NCBI RefSeq assembly: GCF_013327855.1
Contig: NZ_JABUMX010000008.1
Span: forward strand, 62,001-126,000
DNA: 64,000 nt
Direction of reading: 5' to 3'
DNA from: Phyllobacterium pellucidum
GTDB lineage: Bacteria; Pseudomonadota; Alphaproteobacteria; Rhizobiales; Rhizobiaceae
Shown here: piece after piece, positions 1 through 7,844 of the stretch
Layout: each line of letters begins with the position of its first letter
How positions within the stretch are numbered: the first letter of the stretch is position 1
Made by a program: the position numbers and the translations under genes
Notes under the pieces: model-generated
What the model was told of the DNA's origin: nothing
Databases searched by the model: none
Seen by the model: the letters and a program-made list of their open reading frames with translations, nothing else

Positions 1-1413
1 GACGTATTTGTTGATCCCGTAAGGCGTGAGCGCATCGCTGTAGCCGTGGGCCACGAGCAGGCGAAACGACGGGATGACCGACAGAAGTTCGCGTATGTCG
101 CCTGCCGCGCTTGCCCGCGTGCGGCCGCCGCCGTTCTCGTTCTGGCTCCATTTCCACTTTTCGTTGACGTTGTTGGCAAGCAGATTGTAGGTGAGCTCAG
201 TCTCGAAGCCGAGTTCGTTGCGGGCGTAGCTTGCGAAGGCTGCGCCATAGGCGCGGGTAAAACCATCGAGAACCGGGTCGCCCCCCTCTTCGGAGTCGGA
301 TTCAGGATAAGGGTCCGGCGCTGCGAGCGACGCATCATAGCGGCTGACGACTTCGGACGAGGCGCTTTTCGAGTTTTTGACATAGACGTCGGTGAGAAAG
401 CCGCGGGCGCGCGTCACCACCGCTTCGGGTATGCCGGTCATCTGCGCGATCCGGGCATAGAGGTTTTTTGCGGCATCGCCCGCGGGTTCCGGTCCGGAAA
501 GGGCGACGAGATAGTCTGTCATCGCAAATTTTTCGGCCTCTGCGACAGCGCCCGGATCGAAGGCGTTCTTGCGCTCAAGCTCGCCGGCGGTAAGGGAGGG
601 TAATTGCAGCGCCGCCCATAGCGGATAGCGCCGATCGCCGAAGAGGAGATTTCCCTCGATGAGCGGCGACAGCATTACGATGCCTGATACCAGTATGCCC
701 TGACTGTCCTTCAGCCGCGTCGCGACCTTTGCGGCGCGAAAACCGCCATAGCTTTCGCCAAGCAGGAACTTCGGCGCGGCCATGCGATCGTTCTGCGCAA
801 CGTAAAGCGCGATCGCCTTGGCCATACTGTCGGCGTCTTCGCCGATCCCGTAGAAGTCCGCAGCGACTTTGTCGTTGCTGGCGCGGCTCCATCCTGTTCC
901 CACCGGATCGATCAGGACGAGATCGGTGAAGGCGAGCCAACTGTCCGGATTGTCGGTAAGAGCCGGACTGGTGCCGCCTTCGCCATGCGGCCCGAACTCC
1001 AGAATGCGCGGTCCTACCAATCCAAGGTGAAGGTAGGCGGAAGCTGCGCCCGGTCCGCCGTTGAAGGCAAAGGTGATTGGCCGGCCGGGCGTGCGGTCGC
1101 GCGCGGCATAGGCGGTGTAGAACATCTTCGCCATCGGCTTGCCATCCTGCCCATAAAGGACCAGCGTACCCGCGGTCGCCGTATAGGGCAGGTCGCCGGC
1201 AGCGGTCTTCAGCACGTGCTCGGTTACCGAATTTGCCGGAAGCAGGCCGAGGATGCCTGAACCGGCCGCGGCAGCGCCTGCCTCGGGGCCTGCATCGGCG
1301 GCGCTGGGATTATCGGTCTGGCTGCCATGGGGCGCATGGTCCTGCGGGGCAGCGGGCGTTGCCAGAAACATCGACGCAAGTGCTAGGCACAAAAGAAAAC
1401 GTTGGAGATACAA
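1..1413 (-). CDS. Peptidase S10 family serine carboxypeptidase (3' end outside window)
   Basis: Secreted serine carboxypeptidase-like hydrolase of the alpha/beta-hydrolase S10 family. The protein starts with a hydrophobic signal peptide ending near an ATPAA motif, then a Gly/Ala/Pro-rich spacer. The family landmarks follow: the oxyanion segment FNGGPGAASAYLHLG, the segment LIDPVGTGWS, and the nucleophile elbow GESYGG with Ser221. The reading frame stays open to base 1, so the final Asp/His region is missing. I chose a TTG start at 1413 because AAGGA lies about 8 bases upstream and the signal peptide follows at once; no in-frame ATG gives as good a fit. It is transcribed away from the lipoprotein gene and the integrated element. 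The substrate cannot be told from sequence. Confidence 0.88.
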   Translation of the reverse strand, partial: MYLQRFLLCLALASMFLATPAAPQDHAPHGSQTDNPSAADAGPEAGAAAAGSGILGLLPANSVTEHVLKTAAGDLPYTATAGTLVLYGQDGKPMAKMFYTAYAARDRTPGRPITFAFNGGPGAASAYLHLGLVGPRILEFGPHGEGGTSPALTDNPDSWLAFTDLVLIDPVGTGWSRASNDKVAADFYGIGEDADSMAKAIALYVAQNDRMAAPKFLLGESYGGFRAAKVATRLKDSQGILVSGIVMLSPLIEGNLLFGDRRYPLWAALQLPSLTAGELERKNAFDPGAVAEAEKFAMTDYLVALSGPEPAGDAAKNLYARIAQMTGIPEAVVTRARGFLTDVYVKNSKSASSEVVSRYDASLAAPDPYPESDSEEGGDPVLDGFTRAYGAAFASYARNELGFETELTYNLLANNVNEKWKWSQNENGGGRTRASAAGDIRELLSVIPSFRLLVAHGYSDALTPYGINKYV

Positions 1414-1516
1414 TGGCTTCGTCCTTTGAAAACAGAAATACAGGGCGAGTGTATTGCTGTTGATCGGCAGGAGGAAACTCAAACTAAATTGATCCCGGCC
1501 AGATGGCGCCAGTTCG

Positions 1517-1756
1517 CTATAGCAAACTTTCGCTGCCGAACTCGCGGCTATATTGCTCCTGGGTGATCTCCTGCACGGTGCAGGCCTTGTATTCAGGTGT
1601 ATCGAGCCCGAAACCCCGGGCGAGGCATTTGCGCTCAACCGCGCCGGCAAGCTGCCCCAACTGCCCATAGGACATTTGCTCCAGTGGTGGCCGGCTCGCG
1701 CAACCGGTGAGAGCGAAGACGCCGAGCAGCGCAAGCATGATAGCGTTGGCTTTCAT
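1517..1756 (-). CDS. Small lipoprotein, function unknown
   Basis: A 79-residue protein with a signal peptide and a clear lipobox, LTGC, giving Cys19 as the probable lipidated residue. It should therefore sit in the inner or outer membrane facing the periplasm. The mature part is charged, has two further cysteines (KCLARGFG and ACTVQE) that could form a disulfide, and ends in an acidic tail. I recognise no named family. It lies just before the left attachment site of the integrated element. On the uninterrupted chromosome it would have been next to tRNA-Lys. Confidence 0.75.
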   Translation of the reverse strand: MKANAIMLALLGVFALTGCASRPPLEQMSYGQLGQLAGAVERKCLARGFGLDTPEYKACTVQEITQEQYSREFGSESLL

Positions 1757-1806
1757 GCGGCGAGGGTGGCGAAAAGGGGTGAATGAAGGGTTAAGTTAAT
1801 TTGATG

Positions 1807-1856
1807 TTGGTGAGCGCGCAGGGATTCGAACCCTGGACCTACTGATTAAAAGTCAG
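1807..1856 (-). repeat. attL: 50-bp direct repeat, 3' half of tRNA-Lys
   Basis: These 50 bases are identical to 11538-11587. They correspond to the CCA end, the T arm and the anticodon arm (anticodon UUU) of tRNA-Lys on the minus strand. The match ends at 1857, where the sequence departs from the tRNA gene, so this copy lacks the 5' half. The full tRNA is at the other end, as expected when an element carrying its own tRNA 3' end inserts and restores the gene. This copy is then the displaced original 3' end. Confidence 0.93.
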
Positions 1857-1986
1857 CTCAGATACCCTTTCATACCCGTACAAATCAGTTCACCCGCCTC
1901 AAGCTAAGTGTCGTAAATTCTATGCCTTTCTCGGAATGTATGAGAATGTAATGCACATCAGGTAACAAGCCATATCACCCGCTTTT

Positions 1987-2005
1987 TGTTACCTGCGTGT
2001 TACCT
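1987..2005 (+). promoter_or_regulatory. Putative integrase arm-type sites, left end
   Basis: Two copies of TGTTACCT at 1987 and 1998, spaced 11 bases, just before the integrase start. An inverted copy (AGGTAACA) lies at 1960-1967. The same octamer recurs at 3847-3865 with the same 11-base spacing and at 11452-11471 near the right end. Clusters of a short repeat flanking both att cores are typical of tyrosine-integrase arm-binding sites. The role is inferred from position and repetition. Confidence 0.55.
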
Positions 2006-2020
2006 CGTGGGGGATAGGCC

Positions 2021-3454
2021 ATGGCAGAGAAGGCAAGGAAGATCACACAACCGGCTATTGATCGCGGCGACTACAAGCCCAAGCTGGGCGCAGATGGAAA
2101 ACCCAAACTCACCTATTACCCCGATGCCGGAAAACCCGGTCTTGTCTTGGTAGTCCAGCCGTCCGGCAAAAAGTCGTGGGTCATCTTCTATCGGCGGCTC
2201 AGCGACCGCAAACAGCGCAAGTACACGCTTGAAGGCTTTCCGTCGCTGGGGGCGGCCCACAAGCTCGCACAGGACAAGCTGGACGATATTTCCAATGGGC
2301 TTGACCCAGCCGCCCAGAAGCAAGAGGCAAAGCGGGCAGCCAAAGAAGGCACCCCAGACCGCGATCTGTTCAAGACTGTCGTTGAACGCTACATGCGCGT
2401 TTATCGGCAAGGACGCGCCACGCAGCGAAAGAAGAAGAAAGACTACAAGCCCAAGGAGCGCACGGTGCTGGAGACTGCCCGCCTGCTCGGGCTCAAGCCC
2501 GATCCAGAGAACCCCAATGGTTGGGCCGTTATCGAAGGCGGTCTTGTAGAGAAGTGGGGTGATAGGCGCATACAGGATATTCGCAAGCGCGACGTGCGGG
2601 ATCATCTGGACGGGTTGCTTGAAAAAAGCGAGCGCAAGGCTAACGGCGCGCCTTATGTAGCCAATCGCACCTACGCTGCACTCGCGCCCTTATTTGCGTG
2701 GGCGGCACAGCAGGACGATGACCTTATGATCGAAGCTGCACAACTCAAGTGGAACAAGGCCGCCGAACAGAAGCGCGAGCGTTTCCTGAACCAAGATGAA
2801 ATTCGCTGGTTCTGGCAGGCTACGGGCGAAAAGCCTGACGGCATCGGCTGGCCGTTCGGTTCACTTTTTCGGCTTTTGCTTTTGACCGGCGCACGTAAAA
2901 GCCAAGTGGGTGAGGCGACAGATAGTGAGTTGGACCTCAGCAAGCGGCTCTGGACGATCCCAGACCGCGAGGGCGGGAAGGGCAAGGTCAATAAACTGCC
3001 GCTCACTGATGAGGTTTTGGCGATCCTGAAAGGCCTAAAGCGAGTTAAGGACACCAAGCTGCTGTTTACGATGCGCGGCGACAAACTCAATCCTACCAGC
3101 TATCGCAAAGCCTATCTCAGGTGCCGCGACTTAATGGAGCAACAGGCGCGCAAGGAAGCCGCAGAGCGTGGCGACGACCCGCAGGCGGTCAGCATCGAGC
3201 ACTGGAGCGTTCACGCACTCAGGCACACGGTTGAGACGCATATGCGCGACGATGAGTTGCGTATTGGCAGAGAGCAGGTGAACGCAGTCCTGAACCACTC
3301 AGAGGGCGGAATGTCTGGCGTTTATAATCACGCCGAGGGCATAGAAATGAAGCGGGAGGCACTGGAGAAGTGGGAGCGTTATGTGCTCCGGCTTGTGAAC
3401 GGCAATCCGCCCGCAGAGAATGTAGTGCCGCTCCCGCTGCGCGCGAGGGAGTGA
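2021..3454 (+). CDS. Tyrosine recombinase (site-specific integrase of the island)
   Basis: A 477-residue phage/island integrase that would catalyse integration and excision at the tRNA-Lys 3' end. The N-terminal part looks like the arm-binding domain common in tRNA-targeting integrases, followed by a core-binding region and the catalytic domain. Visible active-site residues are Arg292 (in TGARKS), His398 and Arg401 (HALRH), His426 (LNHSEG) and nucleophile Tyr435 (GVYNHAEG), so it appears intact. The start at 2021 has a GGGGGA ribosome site. It begins 165 bases from the attL repeat, and the putative arm sites overlap its promoter region, which could let the integrase repress itself. A 41-codon membrane ORF follows four bases after the stop. 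Confidence 0.95.
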   Translation: MAEKARKITQPAIDRGDYKPKLGADGKPKLTYYPDAGKPGLVLVVQPSGKKSWVIFYRRLSDRKQRKYTLEGFPSLGAAHKLAQDKLDDISNGLDPAAQKQEAKRAAKEGTPDRDLFKTVVERYMRVYRQGRATQRKKKKDYKPKERTVLETARLLGLKPDPENPNGWAVIEGGLVEKWGDRRIQDIRKRDVRDHLDGLLEKSERKANGAPYVANRTYAALAPLFAWAAQQDDDLMIEAAQLKWNKAAEQKRERFLNQDEIRWFWQATGEKPDGIGWPFGSLFRLLLLTGARKSQVGEATDSELDLSKRLWTIPDREGGKGKVNKLPLTDEVLAILKGLKRVKDTKLLFTMRGDKLNPTSYRKAYLRCRDLMEQQARKEAAERGDDPQAVSIEHWSVHALRHTVETHMRDDELRIGREQVNAVLNHSEGGMSGVYNHAEGIEMKREALEKWERYVLRLVNGNPPAENVVPLPLRARE

Positions 3455-3458
3455 AGAC

Positions 3459-3584
3459 ATGTGGGCATTGGTGTTTGCGCTGGGGCTCGTCTGGATTGTT
3501 ACGCGCCTGCCGCTGCTTTTGCAGATTATTGTCGCGTTTGTGGCGGGGTGGGCTGCGCTGGGTCTTTGGCTCGGGCTTGTGTGA
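3459..3584 (+). CDS. Small hydrophobic protein (41 aa) following the integrase
   Basis: ATG at 3459, with GAGGGAG about 8 bases upstream, opens 41 codons ending TGA at 3582. The protein is almost entirely hydrophobic, rich in Leu, Val, Trp and Gly. It reads as one or two membrane helices separated by a TRLP turn. The gene starts 4 bases after the integrase stop, so it would be co-transcribed and perhaps translationally coupled. I know no family. It could be a small membrane effector (holin- or toxin-like) or a non-functional reading frame; the ribosome site and uninterrupted hydrophobicity favour a real product. Confidence 0.45.
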   Translation: MWALVFALGLVWIVTRLPLLLQIIVAFVAGWAALGLWLGLV

Positions 3585-4089
3585 TGAGACAGGCGTCAGA
3601 GCCGACCTGTGGGGGTGCTGCCTGCTAAGTGTTTGAGTTGCTTCGGGTGTTGGTTCCGACCAGAAGCGAGAGGAATTCGCTCATCGTGGCAGGTAAAATC
3701 CGCAAAAAGCCCGCAGAACGGCCCCTCAGTGGAACGTCCACAGCCCGATTGGCGCGCCATACTGACAACAGATCAGTTATGCATAGGTGAAATGCGCTAG
3801 CTATATCAGATAGTTAGCTATGGAATTGTATGGGATTGTTAGGTCCAAGTAACAGGCAGGTAACAGGCCCCGGGGGGGCATAAGCAAAGACTAGCCCCTA
3901 GGTGGGGGACCTTCCCCCAGACCTTTGCGGAAAGTGCGGGGACTTTGTGGGGCCCATGGCATCGATTTTGGCTGTAAAAATAAAAAAAAAATAGAAAAAA
4001 CCCAACTCCCGGCAAAAGGCAGCAAAATCAGCCGGTTGCAGGCGGCACGCCTCTGGCCGCGCGCGGTTTCAGGGGCTTCTGCAACTCAA
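3585..4089. other. Non-coding stretch with arm-like repeats, hairpin and A-tract
   Basis: I see no convincing gene here. The stretch contains AAGTAACA/AGGTAACA at 3847-3865, matching the integrase arm-type octamer and its 11-base spacing in inverted orientation. A perfect 7-bp stem hairpin, TGGGGGACCTTCCCCCA, lies at 3903-3919. A long A-rich tract spans about 3977-4000, followed by a GC-rich palindromic region. Clustered repeats, a hairpin and an A-rich tract would suit a replication origin or a transcription end for the integrase unit. That role is inference. Confidence 0.4.
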
Positions 4090-4953
4090 TTATTCTTTTA
4101 TTAGGCCCGCTGCTCGACCTTTATTAATCAGATAGGAGACGAATGAAGCACACGCCCCAAGCATGAAGAGCCCATCTGTCTCATCTACTTTCGCAACGCC
4201 ATCGAAAGCCAACGAATGCCGCAGGCCCTTTTCGTCGCTTGCGTAGCCGTAAAGTTTTAAAAAACCCTCTTTTAATGAGCCATGTACAGTGCCTTGTCGC
4301 TCTAGCGTTGCAAGGGCTGGTCGAAGGTCTTGCGCCTTGGGATCGATACATCGAACGGTCGACTCAACAGCGTTGATGCTCTCTCGAATACAAGCGGACC
4401 ATTCGCCTGCAGTAGCTTGTTGTGCCGCCAATTTTAAATGCTGCCGGGCCCCGTTGAATTCGGTAGAGGCCAAATTTGCAAACGCACGCTCTATCGTTGC
4501 GCGTTCTTCTTCTGATGAGATTGGCGAAATGGTGTCTTGGTTGACCACACAATATGCTGCCTGACATTGTCGCAGGCGTTTATCTAGTTGATAAGCGAAA
4601 TCGTGCGGACAATGAGGATGACGCAGCGCCCACTCTAAGAAGCCGAAGATTTCAAGATAGGAGCCGCCTGCGAAGACTTGTTTCACATCAGGAAATACCC
4701 TCTGCGCGTTAGGCCTAAACTCGTCGGCCATTCGATGAAAGCGTTGCACGTGCATGTCGCGCAAGATGTACGCCCAACGTCCTACGATATTCCCGTCCCT
4801 GCTACTTCCAGACAATAGCGAGTAAACGAAATCCCATAGGACGGCCCGCAATTGAGGGGACACCTCTCTCAGTTTCAATTGCCGGGGCAGCGGATGAACA
4901 CCCTCGGCTTGTTCAAACGTCATTTTAGAACGATCAATATTTTCGACGGTCAC
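4090..4953 (-). CDS. AbiJ-like abortive infection protein with C-terminal HEPN-like domain
   Basis: A 287-residue protein resembling the AbiJ N-terminal domain 4 class of anti-phage proteins. The N-terminus has the MTFEQAEGVHPLPRQL segment and an all-helical Trp-rich region (LWDFVYSLL, GRWAYILRDM). The C-terminal half looks like a HEPN helical bundle: an ESINAVESTVRCI helix, then GLRH near residues 243-246 and a terminal helix. HEPN domains are often RNases that block host translation after infection. It is the last gene of the leftward arm and sits opposite the integrase, a usual place for island cargo. The assignment is from remembered family pattern, not a search; it could instead be an uncharacterised HEPN protein. 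Confidence 0.65.
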   Translation of the reverse strand: MTVENIDRSKMTFEQAEGVHPLPRQLKLREVSPQLRAVLWDFVYSLLSGSSRDGNIVGRWAYILRDMHVQRFHRMADEFRPNAQRVFPDVKQVFAGGSYLEIFGFLEWALRHPHCPHDFAYQLDKRLRQCQAAYCVVNQDTISPISSEEERATIERAFANLASTEFNGARQHLKLAAQQATAGEWSACIRESINAVESTVRCIDPKAQDLRPALATLERQGTVHGSLKEGFLKLYGYASDEKGLRHSLAFDGVAKVDETDGLFMLGACASFVSYLINKGRAAGLIKE

Positions 4954-5023
4954 GGCGGCACCTATTAGCGCTAACTACCCCTCCAAGCCAAATAGCTTGG
5001 AAGGGCCTAGTCTTGGGAGTTTG

Positions 5024-5332
5024 CTACGCTGCTTTTTGGATATTAGGAATGAAGCTCTTCAACACATCAGGGTACTCAATGGCGCCAAAGTAGCGCGATT
5101 CGTCATGTGCTATTTTACGTACCAACACCATATCCTTTTTACCGTCGAGGGGTTTGGTGATGGCCTTCACAAACGGGTCAATAGCAAGATTAGACTCGAT
5201 GATCCAAAACGCAGTGGTCTCCGGCCAATATCCGTTGGCCTTAACTGCGTGCAAAGCGGCCACGAAGTCGTTGTAACGCTCGTCGTAACTGCTGTCGTTC
5301 TTTATGCGAAGTGAGATCCAATAATTTGCCAT
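5024..5332 (-). CDS. Small protein with possible Cas2/VapD-like ferredoxin fold
   Basis: A 102-residue protein starting at the ATG at 5332, which follows AAAGGAA by about 10 bases; longer starts lack such a site. The predicted order is strand (YWISLRIK), helix, strand (TTAFWIIES), helix (AIDPFVKAITKPL), strand (KKDMVLVRKIA), strand (YFGAIEY). This resembles the ferredoxin-like layout of Cas2, VapD and SinR-like nucleases and toxins. I see no definite catalytic residue. The gene lies between the 103-aa protein and the AbiJ-like gene in the same direction, so it may belong to the same cargo unit. The fold proposal is inference. Confidence 0.5.
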   Translation of the reverse strand: MANYWISLRIKNDSSYDERYNDFVAALHAVKANGYWPETTAFWIIESNLAIDPFVKAITKPLDGKKDMVLVRKIAHDESRYFGAIEYPDVLKSFIPNIQKAA

Positions 5333-5590
5333 GAGGCAGTTTCCTTTGAGTTGGCCAAAGGAAAACTTGACGCGACTCATTAGAAAAGTATGAGTAGGTT
5401 GTTACCATGCGAAAGGCCTTCCTTTGGGCCGGTTGCGAATACGAGGGCGAGCGTGTTCTGGGGAGAGGACGCTCGTCCTCATTTAGCATGGTCACGTGAG
5501 TCGCCCCTGTGCGCAAGACGCTAATTGTTATGATCTTGTGTAGATGCAAGTTAAGCCACGCACAATCCGATCTTACGCAACAACATAAGG

Positions 5591-5902
5591 CTAAAGCTTG
5601 CCCATCATGGCTTTAAGCATCGGGGGAAATTCTTGCGCTATGCGATATAGTGATGGTCTCGGCTTGCTATCGTCTGCAGTTGCAGGTGGATACTTTGCGT
5701 AAGTTCCGAGATTCCAGTCTCTCAAGAGTCTATCTATAGCATTCCGGAGTTCCTCTAGTTCCAGCCTCGCATTGCTTTGGTTCCACGTCGAAACGTGAAG
5801 CGTGAGCGCAGTGTCGCCTTTTGCAATGGCTGGAACATAGAAGAGCGTTTCAAGACCCTCTGATTGGCTGGTCTTGGTAAAATGTGCAATCGGATCATCC
5901 AT
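5591..5902 (-). CDS. Hypothetical island protein (103 aa)
   Basis: A 103-codon frame starting at 5902 with AAGGAG 10 bases upstream. The product has a leading segment LETLFYVPAIAKGDTALTLHV that could form a beta hairpin. A helical segment follows (LELEELRNAIDRLLRDWNLG), and the tail is basic (LKAMMGKL). There is no signal peptide or membrane helix, and I recognise no family. It follows the 65-aa gene by 45 bases in the leftward replication/defence arm. A 258-base gap separates it from the next gene. Confidence 0.6.
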   Translation of the reverse strand: MDDPIAHFTKTSQSEGLETLFYVPAIAKGDTALTLHVSTWNQSNARLELEELRNAIDRLLRDWNLGTYAKYPPATADDSKPRPSLYRIAQEFPPMLKAMMGKL

Positions 5903-5947
5903 GGCCGTGTCTCCTTGGCGGTTGAACCTTTTCTAATACTGGAACAG

Positions 5948-6145
5948 CTATATATTATCGTAAGCCTGCAGTGACTGATACGGTCTCCACCACCTCTCCC
6001 CGGTGCGCTCACAGCGCACCTGTATCGCGCCAGTCCCGGGCTTGATGCCTGTGACTTGCAGCGGTGGGCCCGGGAGACGCCATTTGCCGTGTGGCTCCTG
6101 GAGCAGATCGCCTAGCTGGAGGCGCTGAAACTCTCGTTTGTTCAT
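5948..6145 (-). CDS. Small hypothetical basic protein (65 aa)
   Basis: I chose the internal ATG at 6145 because AAGGGG stands 8 bases before it; the longer reading from 6265 lacks a good site. The 65-residue product is basic and Trp-rich (GERWWRPYQSL). A short helix-forming N-terminus (MNKREFQRLQLGDLL) comes before a beta-rich core. It resembles small nucleic-acid-associated phage proteins in general character only; no family is recognised. It lies between the RepA-like ATPase and the 103-aa gene. Confidence 0.5.
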   Translation of the reverse strand: MNKREFQRLQLGDLLQEPHGKWRLPGPPLQVTGIKPGTGAIQVRCERTGERWWRPYQSLQAYDNI

Positions 6146-6295
6146 CGAAGTAACCCCTTGGTTGCGTGGAGCACTTCTCGTTTCGGTTTTCTCTCTGCCT
6201 GTGTTTTTCGGGCTTTTTTCGTTTTTCGCCCCCTTAGAAAGAGAAGCGAAAGAAAAAATGACCATGGGGATGTAGGGGGAGCAAAGCTCTCCCCA

Positions 6296-7510
6296 TTACA
6301 CATCCTCCTCACCTTTGGTTTTTGTGTCGAAAGGTTTTTCGCCCGAAAAACTCTCCACGCCTTTCTCGGTCAAAACCCAGCGTTTGCCTTCCTTTCGCAG
6401 AAGACCCTTCGTCTCAAGGCTCTTCAACGCACGGTCAACCTTACTTGTCGCTGCTGACTTCGTAGGTTCTATGAGGCCAATCGCCTCCGCAAGCTGCGCA
6501 AGCGTCGCCTCGGGTTGCGCCTGTAGTGCCGCCAAAAGCTTGCGGGTTGTGTCGTGCACGCCAGCGGAGACAACCCGCGCAATGACGCTGCGGATCGGGC
6601 GTTGCTTTGTGTCCCTCAGCTTCGGTGTATCGAAAACTGTTAGTGAAAATGCTATGGGATCGAATGGCGGGCCGCGCCACTTACTGTGGGCCGCGAGTGT
6701 TATCCGTCCGTCTTTCTTCGAGAGGTAGGCGTTAGCATCGATATCGTTGAGAAGCGACCCACCACCGTATGGTACTGACTGATCGCCCTTTTTGTTCGGG
6801 TGTGCAAGTGCAACGACGGCGGGCCCACCCGGGAGGCTAAGGAGCCTGCGTAGGGTCTGTGAGTAATCTTTCATCTGTTCGTTGTTGTTGCTGTCATCGC
6901 CGGGGAAGTAGGCTTGAACCGTATCGACAATGACGAGGGAATAGCGCTGGCCCGCCAATTCCGCCTCGCGCACCAAATCCCCCACTTCGCGCTCTGTCAG
7001 CTTAAACGCACCTTCGATCCAATCCACCGGCACCGCACGCTCATCTAGCCCGAGTTCTTCGTTGAGCGCCTTCCAGCGGGTTTTGATATCGTCGGGATTT
7101 TCGCCCGCAAAATACAACACACGACCTTGTTCAATGGCGTGTTGATCCAGTTGCCAGCCAAGCGCAACGTGGAGTGCCAGTCGCTGGGCAATGGCGGTTT
7201 TGCCGGTCCCAGTCGGCCCGGTCAAAGTGTAGAGGTAGCGTTTCTGGAAAATGCCGTCGATGACGAACTCAGGCGGATGCCATGTGGAAACAAAACTGGT
7301 ACTGGAAAGTATACGGCGCTTATTCGCTTGGCTTGCCGGGCGTGTAGTAGAGTTTATATCAGCCTTGCCACTCTGAAATTCCGAGCGAGTTAGCTGATAT
7401 TTTGCGATTGATGCGGGATTAACTAGGCGTCTATTACCGAATTGAAGAATTTTGCTGAGTGTATCTTGACTTTGGGGTGAAGAAACCCCAAATATTGTAT
7501 CGGTAGTCAT
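6296..7510 (-). CDS. RepA-like RecA-fold replication ATPase with C-terminal winged helix
   Basis: A 404-residue P-loop ATPase of the RecA/RepA helicase type used by plasmids, phages and satellites. Walker A is TGPTGTGKT at about residues 97-105 and Walker B is LVIVD ending at Asp186. A VVALAHPNKKG segment fits the sensor strand of this family. From about residue 330 a winged-helix-like region (ATLAQLAEAIGL and DRALKSLETKGLL) could bind the origin. It probably melts or unwinds the element's origin, giving replication after excision. No separate primase is visible. The gene is in the leftward arm, separated from the upstream small genes by a hairpin at 7556-7586. Confidence 0.82.
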   Translation of the reverse strand: MTTDTIFGVSSPQSQDTLSKILQFGNRRLVNPASIAKYQLTRSEFQSGKADINSTTRPASQANKRRILSSTSFVSTWHPPEFVIDGIFQKRYLYTLTGPTGTGKTAIAQRLALHVALGWQLDQHAIEQGRVLYFAGENPDDIKTRWKALNEELGLDERAVPVDWIEGAFKLTEREVGDLVREAELAGQRYSLVIVDTVQAYFPGDDSNNNEQMKDYSQTLRRLLSLPGGPAVVALAHPNKKGDQSVPYGGGSLLNDIDANAYLSKKDGRITLAAHSKWRGPPFDPIAFSLTVFDTPKLRDTKQRPIRSVIARVVSAGVHDTTRKLLAALQAQPEATLAQLAEAIGLIEPTKSAATSKVDRALKSLETKGLLRKEGKRWVLTEKGVESFSGEKPFDTKTKGEEDV

Positions 7511-7555
7511 TGGACTTAGTTCTCTTGGTTTCTACTGTCATCATCTAAACCTTTC

Positions 7556-7586
7556 AAAGGGCCAGTCATTCACCGTCTGGCCCTTT
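7556..7586. terminator. Hairpin between the 75-aa gene and the RepA-like gene
   Basis: A perfect 10-bp inverted repeat, AAAGGGCCAG and CTGGCCCTTT, with an 11-base loop. It lies between the stop of the upstream leftward gene and the start of the RepA-like gene. The stem itself ends in A/T on both sides, so it could stop transcription in either direction or act as a partial attenuator that lowers RepA expression. Confidence 0.55.
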
Positions 7587-7616
7587 CGCTTATATAAGTA
7601 TTTCTCACTATGCTTT

Positions 7617-7844
7617 TTAGGGCTTCCGGGGCCACGGCTCATGTGGAACAGGATCGCGCCCAAACTTATAGGCGATATAGCGTTTGCGGCGCTCAGAAGC
7701 CCACAGCTGAGTATCCCAGCCCGCAGCTTTCGCCTCTGCTTCCGACACTTCGACGTGCCCCGAATCGCGCCAATAGCGCCCGCAGTCGCCGAAGTGCATC
7801 GATACCCCATTTATTGTGCCGATCTTGCTCTCTGGCTCACTCAT
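7617..7844 (-). CDS. Small hypothetical island protein (75 aa)
   Basis: A 75-residue charged protein whose ATG overlaps the stop of the preceding gene (ATGA at 7841-7844), showing translational coupling. It has one Cys, several Trp residues and a basic patch (SERRKRYIAYKFGRD). I see no membrane segment and recognise no family. Its operon position right after the 136-aa gene and the AlpA-like regulator suggests a role in control or replication of the element. Confidence 0.6.
   Translation of the reverse strand: MSEPESKIGTINGVSMHFGDCGRYWRDSGHVEVSEAEAKAAGWDTQLWASERRKRYIAYKFGRDPVPHEPWPRKP

Noticed and set aside
46..603. Plus-strand frame of 185 codons at the left edge
   Set aside because: Antisense of the carboxypeptidase gene, which shows clear S10 motifs.
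3609..3800. Plus-strand frame of 63 codons after the integrase
   Set aside because: No ribosome site, odd composition and many Cys/Arg; probably non-coding.
5241..5549. Minus-strand frame of 102 codons
   Set aside because: Overlaps the 102-aa gene in another frame and is low-complexity; no site.
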